Source: JACCYQ01 sp036675565 (GTDB lineage: Bacteria > Bacteroidota > Bacteroidia > Chitinophagales > Chitinophagaceae). From it: 41,706 bases of DNA. Positions 15,777-23,409 of this stretch are shown piece by piece (positions within the stretch are counted from its first letter, which is position 1; each line of letters opens with the position of its first letter). The position numbers were made by a program, and so were the translations under genes. Location of the stretch: the NCBI GenBank assembly GCA_036675565.1, contig JAKFER010000110.1, positions 1 through 41,706 of the forward strand. Reading direction: 5' to 3'. The notes beneath the pieces were generated by a model, which ran no database searches, was not told the DNA's origin, and saw only the letters and a list, made by a program, of their open reading frames with translations.

Positions 15777-17060
15777 CTAAGCTTTCAACACCGGGATTTC
15801 CAATTTACCCAACCCCTTTGCAATTATTGTTGCCACAGTGCAATCACTGGTAACATTCACCATCGTCCTGAACATATCCAAAGGCCTGTCTACAGCAAAA
15901 ATCAGTGCAAGTCCCGCTTCGGGAATACCAGCCTGCGCCATCACAATCACCAGCATAACCATACCTGCCCCCGGCACTGCGGCAGAACCGATAGATGCCA
16001 GCGTTGCTGTCATTATAATACCCAATTGTGCGGCAAGACTCAGTTCCATTCCAAAAGCCTGTGCAATAAAAACTGCAGCTACAGATTGATACAATGCGGT
16101 TCCATCCATATTAATGGTTGCACCAATTGGTAGTACAAAACTGGTTACTTCATTATCAACACCTACATTGTTTTCTACTACTTCCATAGTAACGGGCAAA
16201 GTTGCAGCGCTGGAACTGGTAGAAAAAGCAAGTAGTTGCGCTGGCAAAATTTGCTTCAGAAATTTTGCCGGGTTGCGACGAGTGAATAAATATAATAACG
16301 TAGGATAGAAAATAAATATCAGGATTGCCAGGCCAATTAAAACACTTAATCCATACCATAATAAAGCCTGGAATAATTCCAAACTGGGTGAATCGGCCAC
16401 CAGGGAAGCCATCAATGCAAATACACCATAAGGTGCAGCAAGCATGATGATATCAATGATCTTTAAAATGATCTCATTAAAACTGTCAAAAAAATCTTTG
16501 AATGGCTTTGTTTTAGTTTCCGGCAACATGATCATTGCAATGCCTAAAAAAAGCGCAAAGAAGATTACTTGTAACATATTACTATTTACACTTGCTGCAT
16601 TTATAATATTCTCTGGAACAATATCTTCAATAAAAGACAATGGTCCTCTTGATTTTTGCGTGGTTGCCTGGGCTTGCGTTTGGGATGCATTCGAACTATA
16701 ATCAGCCAATAATTCAGTACGGGTTTCTTCACTTATAGAACTTCCAGGTTTGATTAAATTAACAACAACCAACCCAAGACATACTGCAAATAAAGTAGTA
16801 AAAAGGTAAAACCCTATAGTGCGAAAACCCATTTTACTCAATTTGGAAATATCCTTGAGGTCGCTGATCCCTTTAATTAAGGAAGCAAGAATAAGTGGTA
16901 CGGCAATCAGCTTTAACAGGTTTATAAAAATGGTTCCGAATGGTTTAATCCAATCCTGGATAAATTGTTTTCCCCCATCTATTTGTAACAACAATAACGC
17001 AAATAATACACCGCAAATAATGCCAATAAAAATTTTTACAAACAAGGGAATTTGTTTCAT
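15777..17060 (-). CDS. Dicarboxylate/amino-acid:cation symporter (SDF family)
   Basis: Sodium- or proton-coupled importer of glutamate, aspartate or C4-dicarboxylates. Family motifs are present in order: a hairpin HP1 SSSAATLPVTMEVVENN, the NMDGTALYQSVAAVF helix 7, and HP2 GAAVPGAGMVML-like sequence (AAVPGAGMVMLVIVMA), ending with the DRPLDMFRTMVNVTSD substrate-site segment. The frame extends up to 17126, but MKQIPLFVKIFIG from 17060 is the natural start, and a weak -7-like TATTTTG at 17113-17119 lies between the two. This gives 427 residues, the usual length. First of the symporter-DedA-MFS-GT9 run, divergent from the AGCS gene. Confidence 0.92.
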   Translation of the reverse strand: MKQIPLFVKIFIGIICGVLFALLLLQIDGGKQFIQDWIKPFGTIFINLLKLIAVPLILASLIKGISDLKDISKLSKMGFRTIGFYLFTTLFAVCLGLVVVNLIKPGSSISEETRTELLADYSSNASQTQAQATTQKSRGPLSFIEDIVPENIINAASVNSNMLQVIFFALFLGIAMIMLPETKTKPFKDFFDSFNEIILKIIDIIMLAAPYGVFALMASLVADSPSLELFQALLWYGLSVLIGLAILIFIFYPTLLYLFTRRNPAKFLKQILPAQLLAFSTSSSAATLPVTMEVVENNVGVDNEVTSFVLPIGATINMDGTALYQSVAAVFIAQAFGMELSLAAQLGIIMTATLASIGSAAVPGAGMVMLVIVMAQAGIPEAGLALIFAVDRPLDMFRTMVNVTSDCTVATIIAKGLGKLEIPVLKA

Positions 17061-17314
17061 ATATGGTAAGTTTTGAGTCCTTTGTAGTTTGCCGGTTGGG
17101 TATGAAAGGGCAGCAAAATAGTACAAAAGTTATAATATCTGTGTGTTAAATAACATTTCTCAATTGTTCCAGACGTTCAAAAAATAATGTAAACCAACAA
17201 TATTGTATAAAAGTTTTCGCCTGCTCAATTAAATTATTATTTACTTTACGACCTGTTTTTAATAAACCATCTGATTACACGCACATTCAATGAATGTAAA
17301 AACCAACGCTGTAC

Positions 17315-19003
17315 ATGAAAAAAAACTTATTGAAGTTCGGTTTCCTGCTTCCCGTACTATTTTTACCAACGTTCATATTTGCACAGGAACAACCTGAAAT
17401 AAAGAAAGGATTAGATGAAAGAGTTAATGAATGGTTTGCGCCAATCGCTAACTGGTTCGAAAGTGTTGTATTCTATCCCATTCAATTTACAGATACCGTT
17501 TCAGTACCCATTGTGGTTATATTATTAGTGGCTGGTGCGTTATTCTTTACTTTATATTTCACATTTATAAATATCCGGTTATTCCCACTGGCTATTCGAG
17601 TTGTCAGAGGGAAATATGATCACCTGGATGTAAGGAATCCACCAAATAAATCTGCACAAGCCAATATATCACCAGATGGAGATATCCCTGATACCATTAA
17701 AGATGAATCTTCTCATGGTGAAGTGAGTCATTTCCAGGCATTAGCAACAGCCGTTTCAGGCACAGTGGGATTGGGCAATATTGCAGGCGTGGCTGTTGCC
17801 ATTTCATTGGGTGGCCCGGGTGCAACATTCTGGATGATCATTTGCGGCTTGATCGGCATGTCATCCAAATTTGTAGAATGTACATTAGGAGTAAAGTACC
17901 GGGATATTGGTCCTGATGGCACTGTCTACGGCGGGCCAATGTATTATTTAAGCAAAGGATTAAAAGGATCCAAAGTTGCTTTTTTAGGTAAGCCGCTGGC
18001 AATATTATTTGCCATGCTTTGTGTAGGCGGATCTTTTGGAGGAGGTAATGCTTTTCAATCAAACCAGGCCAGTGCACAAATCATCAGCATGGTTGGATTA
18101 GAAGGTGGTTCATCCGGATTTTTTATAGGATTAATACTTGCAATTGTTGTCGGTCTGGTTATCATCGGAGGTATTAAAAGGATTGCACAGGTAACAGAAA
18201 AGATCGTTCCCTTTATGGCTGGTCTTTACATTGTTGCATCCCTGATAATTATTTTTGCGCATTACAACCAGATAGGTGAAGCATTTTCATTGATCATCGA
18301 CCAGGCCTTTACACCAGCCGCAGGTTTAGGTGGATTTTTTGGTGTGATGATCCAGGGTTTTCGCAGGGCAGTATTTTCTAATGAAGCAGGAGCAGGATCA
18401 GCAGCCATTGCGCATTCGGCTGTCCGTACCCGTTACCCCGCTTCAGAAGGTATCGTTTCTTTATTGGAACCATTTATAGATACGGTAGTTATTTGCACCA
18501 TGACTGCATTAGTTATTGTACTTTTTAATATGGATGGCTTGTTTGATTACAGCAACGCTAATGCAGCAGGTGTGTTAATAAAATCAACCGGGCAAACCAT
18601 TGGAGGAGTAGATCTTACTTCAGCAGCGTATAATGATGTAATTCCAAATTTCTCTTATGTTTTAACGATAGCTGTAATCCTGTTTGCATTTTCAACAATG
18701 ATTTCCTGGTCTTATTACGGATTACAGGCATGGAAATATTTGTTTGGACGCAGCAAAGCTGCAGATCTCAGTTACAAACTTTTATTTCTTGCCTTTGTCG
18801 TTATTGGCGCTTCGGCCACATTAGGAGCAGTTATTCAATTTTCAGATGCTATGATCCTGGCAATGGTATTTCCTAATATGATCGGGTTATTCTTTTTGTT
18901 TCCTAAAGTGAAAGAGGAGTTAAACAGGTACTTGTCCGCCATAAAAAACTCAAATACAAATAAAAATAAGGACGTAACAGTCAATGAAACTGTAAATATC
19001 TAA
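17315..19003 (+). CDS. Alanine/glycine:cation symporter (AGCS family)
   Basis: Sodium-coupled small amino-acid importer, 562 residues. Signature segments are TVGLGNIAGVAVAISLGGPG (near 149-168), the FVECTLGVKYRD loop and RRAVFSNEAGAGSAAIAH (near 350-367), all diagnostic of AGCS. The N-terminus is unusual: a cleavable-looking signal peptide (MKKNLLKFGFLLPVLFLPTF, then IFAQ) precedes the first transporter helix, a feature seen in Bacteroidota members. About eleven membrane segments follow. It is 23 bases before the APC permease gene and almost certainly co-transcribed. The divergent minus-strand neighbour is also an amino-acid symporter. Confidence 0.93.
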   Translation: MKKNLLKFGFLLPVLFLPTFIFAQEQPEIKKGLDERVNEWFAPIANWFESVVFYPIQFTDTVSVPIVVILLVAGALFFTLYFTFINIRLFPLAIRVVRGKYDHLDVRNPPNKSAQANISPDGDIPDTIKDESSHGEVSHFQALATAVSGTVGLGNIAGVAVAISLGGPGATFWMIICGLIGMSSKFVECTLGVKYRDIGPDGTVYGGPMYYLSKGLKGSKVAFLGKPLAILFAMLCVGGSFGGGNAFQSNQASAQIISMVGLEGGSSGFFIGLILAIVVGLVIIGGIKRIAQVTEKIVPFMAGLYIVASLIIIFAHYNQIGEAFSLIIDQAFTPAAGLGGFFGVMIQGFRRAVFSNEAGAGSAAIAHSAVRTRYPASEGIVSLLEPFIDTVVICTMTALVIVLFNMDGLFDYSNANAAGVLIKSTGQTIGGVDLTSAAYNDVIPNFSYVLTIAVILFAFSTMISWSYYGLQAWKYLFGRSKAADLSYKLLFLAFVVIGASATLGAVIQFSDAMILAMVFPNMIGLFFLFPKVKEELNRYLSAIKNSNTNKNKDVTVNETVNI

Positions 19004-19026
19004 TCATTCACAAAAAAAATATCTCA

Positions 19027-20532
19027 ATGAGTTTGTTTATCCGAAAACCAATGAATGTACTGATGCATGAGGCGCAGGAAAGTGGAAGTCATACCTTAAA
19101 AAGAACTTTAGGTTCAGGGGCACTTGTAGCTTTAGGTATTGGCGCTATTATAGGCGCAGGTTTATTTTCACTGACCGGAATAGCTGCTGCTGAAAATGCA
19201 GGTCCGGCTGTTACACTTTCTTTTGTACTGGCAGCAGTTGGTTGTGCATTTGCAGGATTATGTTATGCAGAATTTGCATCAATGATCCCCGTTGCCGGTA
19301 GTGCCTATACCTATTCATATGCAACGATGGGGGAATTCATAGCCTGGATCATTGGATGGGACCTTGTACTTGAATATGCAGTGGGGGCTGCCACAGTAGC
19401 CGTAAGTTGGTCAAGATATTTACTTGAATTTCTGTCCATATTTAATATTCATTTACCTAAAGCTTTCGTGAGTTCTCCCTGGGAATCATTAACGCTTAGC
19501 GATGGAACGATTTATTCGGATGGGATCATCAACTTGCCAGCGATTGTAATTGTTTTGATTCTCTCCGCTATTTTAATCAGGGGCACACAGGAATCATCAA
19601 GAATCAATAATGTATTGGTTATTTTAAAAGTATTGGTAGTACTGATGTTTATTATTTTAGGCTGGGGTCATATTGATCCTGCTAATTACGATCCTTATAT
19701 CCCCGCTAATACTGGCAAGTTTGAAAATTTTGGATGGACAGGAATTGCCACCGGTGCAGCTGTAGTCTTTTTTGCTTTTATTGGTTTTGATGCAGTGTCA
19801 ACAGCGGCGCAGGAAGCTAAGAATCCAAAGAAAGGAATGCCGATTGGCATCCTGGGTTCGCTATTTGTATGCACTATCCTCTATGTTTTATTTGCCCATG
19901 TAATGACAGGCTTATTAAATTATAAAGAATTTGCCGGAGATGCCAAACCTGCAGCAACAGCATTTGCCGTAACAGGATATGATTTTTTACAAACGGGTTT
20001 GATCCTTGCCATTTTAGCGGGTTATACTTCTGTTATGCTGGTGATGCTACTTGGCCAGAGCCGGGTATTTTATTCTATGAGCAAGGACGGATTACTGCCT
20101 AAGTTTTTCAGCCAGATACATTCAAAATTCAGAACACCATTTAAAACGAACATGTTCTTTATGGTATTTGTAAGCATTTTTGCAGGTTTCGTTCCAATTT
20201 CTGATTTAGGACATATGGTTAGTATCGGAACACTATTCGCATTTGTATTAGTATGTCTCGGTGTTATGATCCTGCGTAAAAAAATGCCTGATTTGCCAAG
20301 GGCTTTCAGAACGCCATTGGTTCCATTTGTACCTATCATGGGTATACTTGTTTGCGTTTACCTGATGTATGCATTACCTGCTGAAAGCTGGTACCGGTTA
20401 GCCATCTGGTTGGCCATTGGTATTGGTATTTATTTTTTCTATGGTCAGAAAAACAGCAAACTTAGAAACCCTGGCAAGTATCCACCAAATGATAAACATG
20501 AAATACCTGAAGAAATTCCACCATTGATATAA
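19027..20532 (+). CDS. APC-superfamily amino-acid permease
   Basis: Twelve- to fourteen-helix cationic amino-acid transporter-like permease, 501 residues. Helix 1 has the unwound GIGAIIGAGLFSLTG motif (about 37-51) that binds the substrate backbone. FAFIGFDAVSTAAQEAKNP in helix 6-7 is a hallmark of the CAT/YfnA group, and SRVFYSMSKDGLLPKFF is the conserved helix 8 loop. It may exchange or import amino acids, with specificity unknown. The C-terminus is a short Lys/Pro-rich cytoplasmic tail. It is second in a unit with the AGCS transporter and ends at the terminator at 20548. Confidence 0.92.
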   Translation: MSLFIRKPMNVLMHEAQESGSHTLKRTLGSGALVALGIGAIIGAGLFSLTGIAAAENAGPAVTLSFVLAAVGCAFAGLCYAEFASMIPVAGSAYTYSYATMGEFIAWIIGWDLVLEYAVGAATVAVSWSRYLLEFLSIFNIHLPKAFVSSPWESLTLSDGTIYSDGIINLPAIVIVLILSAILIRGTQESSRINNVLVILKVLVVLMFIILGWGHIDPANYDPYIPANTGKFENFGWTGIATGAAVVFFAFIGFDAVSTAAQEAKNPKKGMPIGILGSLFVCTILYVLFAHVMTGLLNYKEFAGDAKPAATAFAVTGYDFLQTGLILAILAGYTSVMLVMLLGQSRVFYSMSKDGLLPKFFSQIHSKFRTPFKTNMFFMVFVSIFAGFVPISDLGHMVSIGTLFAFVLVCLGVMILRKKMPDLPRAFRTPLVPFVPIMGILVCVYLMYALPAESWYRLAIWLAIGIGIYFFYGQKNSKLRNPGKYPPNDKHEIPEEIPPLI

Positions 20533-20547
20533 TTAACCATCATTGTT

Positions 20548-20573
20548 AAACCGCCTTTTAAGAGGCGGTTTTT
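20548..20573 (+). terminator. Intrinsic terminator of the transporter operon
   Basis: Nine-base perfect stem AAACCGCCT / AGGCGGTTT with a six-base loop, then Ts, 15 bases after the permease stop. Confidence 0.88.
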
Positions 20574-20591
20574 CATTTATCATCATTGCAT

Positions 20592-20599
20592 TAAATTTG
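20592..20599 (+). promoter_or_regulatory. -7 promoter element for the yebC unit
   Basis: TAAATTTG fits TAnnTTTG exactly and lies just downstream of the preceding terminator. It would give a leader of about 105 bases before the YebC start at 20712. Confidence 0.5.
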
Positions 20600-20631
20600 C
20601 ACGCCGCTATTGATTAATAGATAAAAGGAAG

Positions 20632-20673
20632 ATGAAAGGATTGCGACGCAAGGATGCTGAACAAGGCGGCTAA
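20632..20673 (+). other. Possible 13-codon upstream ORF in the yebC leader
   Basis: ATG at 20632 preceded by a purine-rich AAAAGGAAG, coding MKGLRRKDAEQGG then TAA. It would be transcribed from the element at 20592. Such a short frame can arise by chance, and no attenuator hairpin is obvious after it. Confidence 0.25.
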
Positions 20674-20711
20674 GCTGGTATAAAATAAACAAATTGAAAT
20701 AAGAAGATTTT

Positions 20712-21434
20712 ATGGGAAGAATATTTGAGGTTCGAAAATCAACCATGTTTGCCCGCTGGGACCGGATGGCAAAACAATTTACCAGGATTGGAAAAGAGAT
20801 TGTAATTGCGGTAAAAGCTGGAGGCCCTGACCCAAATACGAATGCTGCTCTGCGTCGATGTTTTCAAAATGCCAGAAGTGCTGGAATGCCAAAGGATCGT
20901 GTGGAAGCTGCCATAAAAAGGGCACAGGGAAAAGAATTGGTGAATTATGATGAAATTTTATACGAAGGATATGCACCACATGGAGTAGCTATATTGGTTG
21001 AAACGGCAACGGATAACCATGTGAGAACGGTAGCGAATGTGAAATCCATTTTTAATAAAGGTGGCGGAACATTAGGAAATAGTAACAGTGTAAGTTTTCA
21101 GTTTAAAAAGATGGGTGCATTCAGGTTAAACCCGCAAGGATTAAACAGTGAAGAACTGGAACTGGAACTAATTGATTTTGGGCTTGAGGAATTGGGTGAA
21201 GGAACAGGAGAAAATGGAGAAGAAGTTTTAGTGGTAAGATGTGGATTTACCGATTTTGGAAATATGCAAAATGCACTGGAAGAAAAAGGCATTACCCCGA
21301 TCAGTGCGGAACTGGAATGGGTACCCACAACAACCGTTTCTTTACCAGAAGACCAGGCTGAAGATGTTTTCAAACTGGTTGACAAACTGGAACAGGATGA
21401 AGATGTTCAAAAAGTGTTTCATAATTTACAATAA
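20712..21434 (+). CDS. YebC/PmpR family regulator
   Basis: Cytoplasmic YebC-family protein, 240 residues. The N-terminus MGRIFEVRKSTMFARWDRMA is a Bacteroidota version of the usual GHSKWANI opening. It continues with KEIVIAVKAGGPDPNTNAAL and MPKDRVEAAIKRAQG, the conserved helical domain. LYEGYAPHGVAILVE and FNKGGGTLG lie in domain 2. An acidic ELELELIDFG segment follows. Members have been described as DNA-binding regulators and, more recently, as translation factors that ease stalling at proline stretches; sequence cannot choose between these. The gene ends at a hairpin terminator that sits immediately before the DCC gene. Confidence 0.95.
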   Translation: MGRIFEVRKSTMFARWDRMAKQFTRIGKEIVIAVKAGGPDPNTNAALRRCFQNARSAGMPKDRVEAAIKRAQGKELVNYDEILYEGYAPHGVAILVETATDNHVRTVANVKSIFNKGGGTLGNSNSVSFQFKKMGAFRLNPQGLNSEELELELIDFGLEELGEGTGENGEEVLVVRCGFTDFGNMQNALEEKGITPISAELEWVPTTTVSLPEDQAEDVFKLVDKLEQDEDVQKVFHNLQ

Positions 21435-21439
21435 AATTT

Positions 21440-21462
21440 ACCCTGGCTTTGCCGGGGTTTTT
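21440..21462 (+). terminator. Hairpin terminator between yebC and the DCC gene
   Basis: ACCCTGGC / GCCGGGGT stem with a TTT loop (one G-T pair), followed by TTTTT. The next start codon is at 21468, only five bases after the T-run, so the DCC gene depends on read-through or a promoter inside this hairpin. Confidence 0.7.
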
Positions 21463-21467
21463 ATTTA

Positions 21468-21872
21468 ATGGAAAAAGATCACCCTGTTGTTTTATTTGAT
21501 GGTATCTGCAATTTTTGCAATGGAATCGTAAATTTTCTGATAAGCCAGGATAAAAAGAAAGTGTTGCGATTCTCCGCTATGCAATCTGATATGGGGAAAA
21601 AAATTTTAACGCAACATGGTTTTGAACCAGGTTATACAAAATCTTTTGTTTTTATAAAAAACGGTATTGCTTATAAAAAATCTACTGCCGCATTAAAGGT
21701 TTATAATCATCTTCCATGGTATTGGAAATGGACGCAGGTCTTTTGGATTATTCCGGCATTTATACGGGATGCAGTTTATGAATTTATATCTGACAACCGT
21801 TATAAATGGTTTGGGAAAAAAACGCAGTGTATGATTCCCTCACCTGAAGTGAGAAACCGGTTCCTGGAATAA
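21468..21872 (+). CDS. DCC-family thiol-disulfide oxidoreductase-like protein (DUF393)
   Basis: Small protein of 134 residues with the DCC-family motif DGICNFCN (residues 10-17), where the CxxC pair gives the presumed redox site. The GFEPGYTKSFVFIKNG and STAALKVYNHLPWYWKW segments are further family marks. The predicted fold is thioredoxin-like; substrates are unknown. It starts just after the yebC terminator and its stop codon is one base from the stop of the converging PhzF gene. Confidence 0.92.
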   Translation: MEKDHPVVLFDGICNFCNGIVNFLISQDKKKVLRFSAMQSDMGKKILTQHGFEPGYTKSFVFIKNGIAYKKSTAALKVYNHLPWYWKWTQVFWIIPAFIRDAVYEFISDNRYKWFGKKTQCMIPSPEVRNRFLE

Positions 21873-21873
21873 A

Positions 21874-22695
21874 TTACATCCAATCTTTCTTTTTGATTAC
21901 AAATTCGGTTTTAAAAAAGAAAACGCAACTTCCGCCAATAAAAACTCTTTTACCATGTTGTTCGCAATCCAAACTGCCACCTCTTGCAGACAATTGTCGG
22001 GCCGTCATTTTTACCTTAGCCAGTTTTTCGCTCCAGAAAGGAATTAATTGCGCATGTGCGGAGCCGGTAACCGGGTCTTCATCAACCCCAATGGCAGGTG
22101 CAAAAAAACGGGACACAAAATCCACCTCTTTCCCCGGCGCTGTAATGATGAATTTTTCATTCATCTTTTTTAATGCCGTTAAATCTGGTGTTGCATTTAA
22201 AACGTCTTCTTCTGAATTCAGTTCAATTAAAAGATCTCGATTCTTATAAACACCTATGATTTCTTTTACACCTAAAGCTTGCTGCAAACCTTCGGGATAA
22301 TCACTGATTCTTTCCGGTTTCCAGGAAGGAAAATCAAGCCTGGCACTGAACCCTTCACCTTTTACTCTTTTATTTTTGGTTACTGTAAGTGGTCCGCTTT
22401 TGGAGTGAAAAACAATTTTGTTTTGTTTCACCTTCAGCTCCTGGAAAAGGACAAATGCAGATGCAAGTGTGGCATGACCACATAAATTGATTTCCGATAC
22501 GGGTGTAAACCAACGGATATCATAATCTTTATCTTTTCGCTGAACAAAAAAAACGGTTTCTGCCAGGTTGTTTTCCATGGCAATTTTTTGCATTAAGCTG
22601 TCATCGATCCATTTTTTTAACGGAATTACAGCCGCTGGGTTGCCCGTAAACAATTTATTGGCAAATGCATCAACCTGGTACATGGAAAATTTCAT
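21874..22695 (-). CDS. PhzF-family isomerase/epimerase-like protein
   Basis: Cytoplasmic PhzF-fold protein, 273 residues, made of two diaminopimelate-epimerase-like halves. The N-terminus FSMYQVDAFANKLFTGNPAA and the catalytic glutamate in NNLAETVFF (E47) are intact, with INLCGHATLASA contributing the central substrate site. The second half has VDEDPVTGSAHAQLIPFW. No phenazine genes lie nearby, so the actual substrate is unknown; most chromosomal members are uncharacterised. Convergent with the DCC gene, with no room for a terminator between them. Confidence 0.93.
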   Translation of the reverse strand: MKFSMYQVDAFANKLFTGNPAAVIPLKKWIDDSLMQKIAMENNLAETVFFVQRKDKDYDIRWFTPVSEINLCGHATLASAFVLFQELKVKQNKIVFHSKSGPLTVTKNKRVKGEGFSARLDFPSWKPERISDYPEGLQQALGVKEIIGVYKNRDLLIELNSEEDVLNATPDLTALKKMNEKFIITAPGKEVDFVSRFFAPAIGVDEDPVTGSAHAQLIPFWSEKLAKVKMTARQLSARGGSLDCEQHGKRVFIGGSCVFFFKTEFVIKKKDWM

Positions 22696-22784
22696 GTGTT
22701 TATTTTATTTTGATTTAAGTCGCTTATTTATTGTCAATTATCATTGCGGACATGAATACCACTTAAAATTTAATTTATTTCATG

Positions 22785-23399
22785 TTATTGATTTTTGAAC
22801 TGTGGTAAAGCGAGTTTATACCTTACAGCAATAATGCGAATAGTTACGATGAGTAAAATACAAATTATCTTTCCTAAATCAAATGGGATGTTTAAGTATA
22901 TCAAAAGAAAATAAAAAAGTCCCCCGATGATGCTTGCAGAAGCATATATCTCTTTCCGAAAAATAAGCGGAACCTGGTTTAACAGAACATCTCTCAATAC
23001 ACCACCAAAACTGGCTGTGATGGTTCCCAACGCAATACAGATACCAATACTTAAATCAAGTTGAATTCCTTTTTCAATTCCAACCAATGTAAATAATCCC
23101 AGCCCAAGGGCATCAAACAAAAATAAAGTGCGGTTAAATTTTCTAATGAATTTGTCAAACAACATGGTACCAATGGCAGCTACAAAAATGACAACTGTAA
23201 TTATTTCATGAGTCAGCCAGGCAACCGGCAGGTCACCGATTAAAAGATCCCTTAAAGTACCACCTCCAATGGCTGTAACAAAAGCGATAATCAGTACTCC
23301 AAATGGATCTAATCTTTTTCCCATGGCAAAGAAAGCTCCTGAAACGGCAAATGAAAATGTACCTAAAATATCAATGATTTCAAGAAAACCTATATCCAT
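22785..23399 (-). CDS. TRIC-type cation channel family protein (UPF0126)
   Basis: Seven-helix membrane protein, 204 residues, of the bacterial trimeric intracellular cation channel family (YicG/UPF0126). The two repeat halves carry the paired glycine motifs AIGGGTLRDLL and SFGGVLRDVLL, each with the conserved Gly-Gly and Arg-Asp. Bacterial TRIC homologues conduct monovalent cations; their physiological role is not settled. It begins ten bases after the E1 fusion gene stop, indicating co-transcription with a metabolic enzyme, an odd pairing. It may also simply be read from that transcript. Confidence 0.93.
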   Translation of the reverse strand: MDIGFLEIIDILGTFSFAVSGAFFAMGKRLDPFGVLIIAFVTAIGGGTLRDLLIGDLPVAWLTHEIITVVIFVAAIGTMLFDKFIRKFNRTLFLFDALGLGLFTLVGIEKGIQLDLSIGICIALGTITASFGGVLRDVLLNQVPLIFRKEIYASASIIGGLFYFLLIYLNIPFDLGKIICILLIVTIRIIAVRYKLALPQFKNQ

Positions 23400-23409
23400 G
23401 AAGTGTTTA

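Noticed and set aside
17061..17126. Upstream start of the SDF symporter
   Set aside because: The residues before MKQIPLF are not transporter-like, and a weak -7-like element lies within them.
21874..22695. Phenazine biosynthesis locus
   Set aside because: Only a lone PhzF-fold protein is present; no other phz genes.
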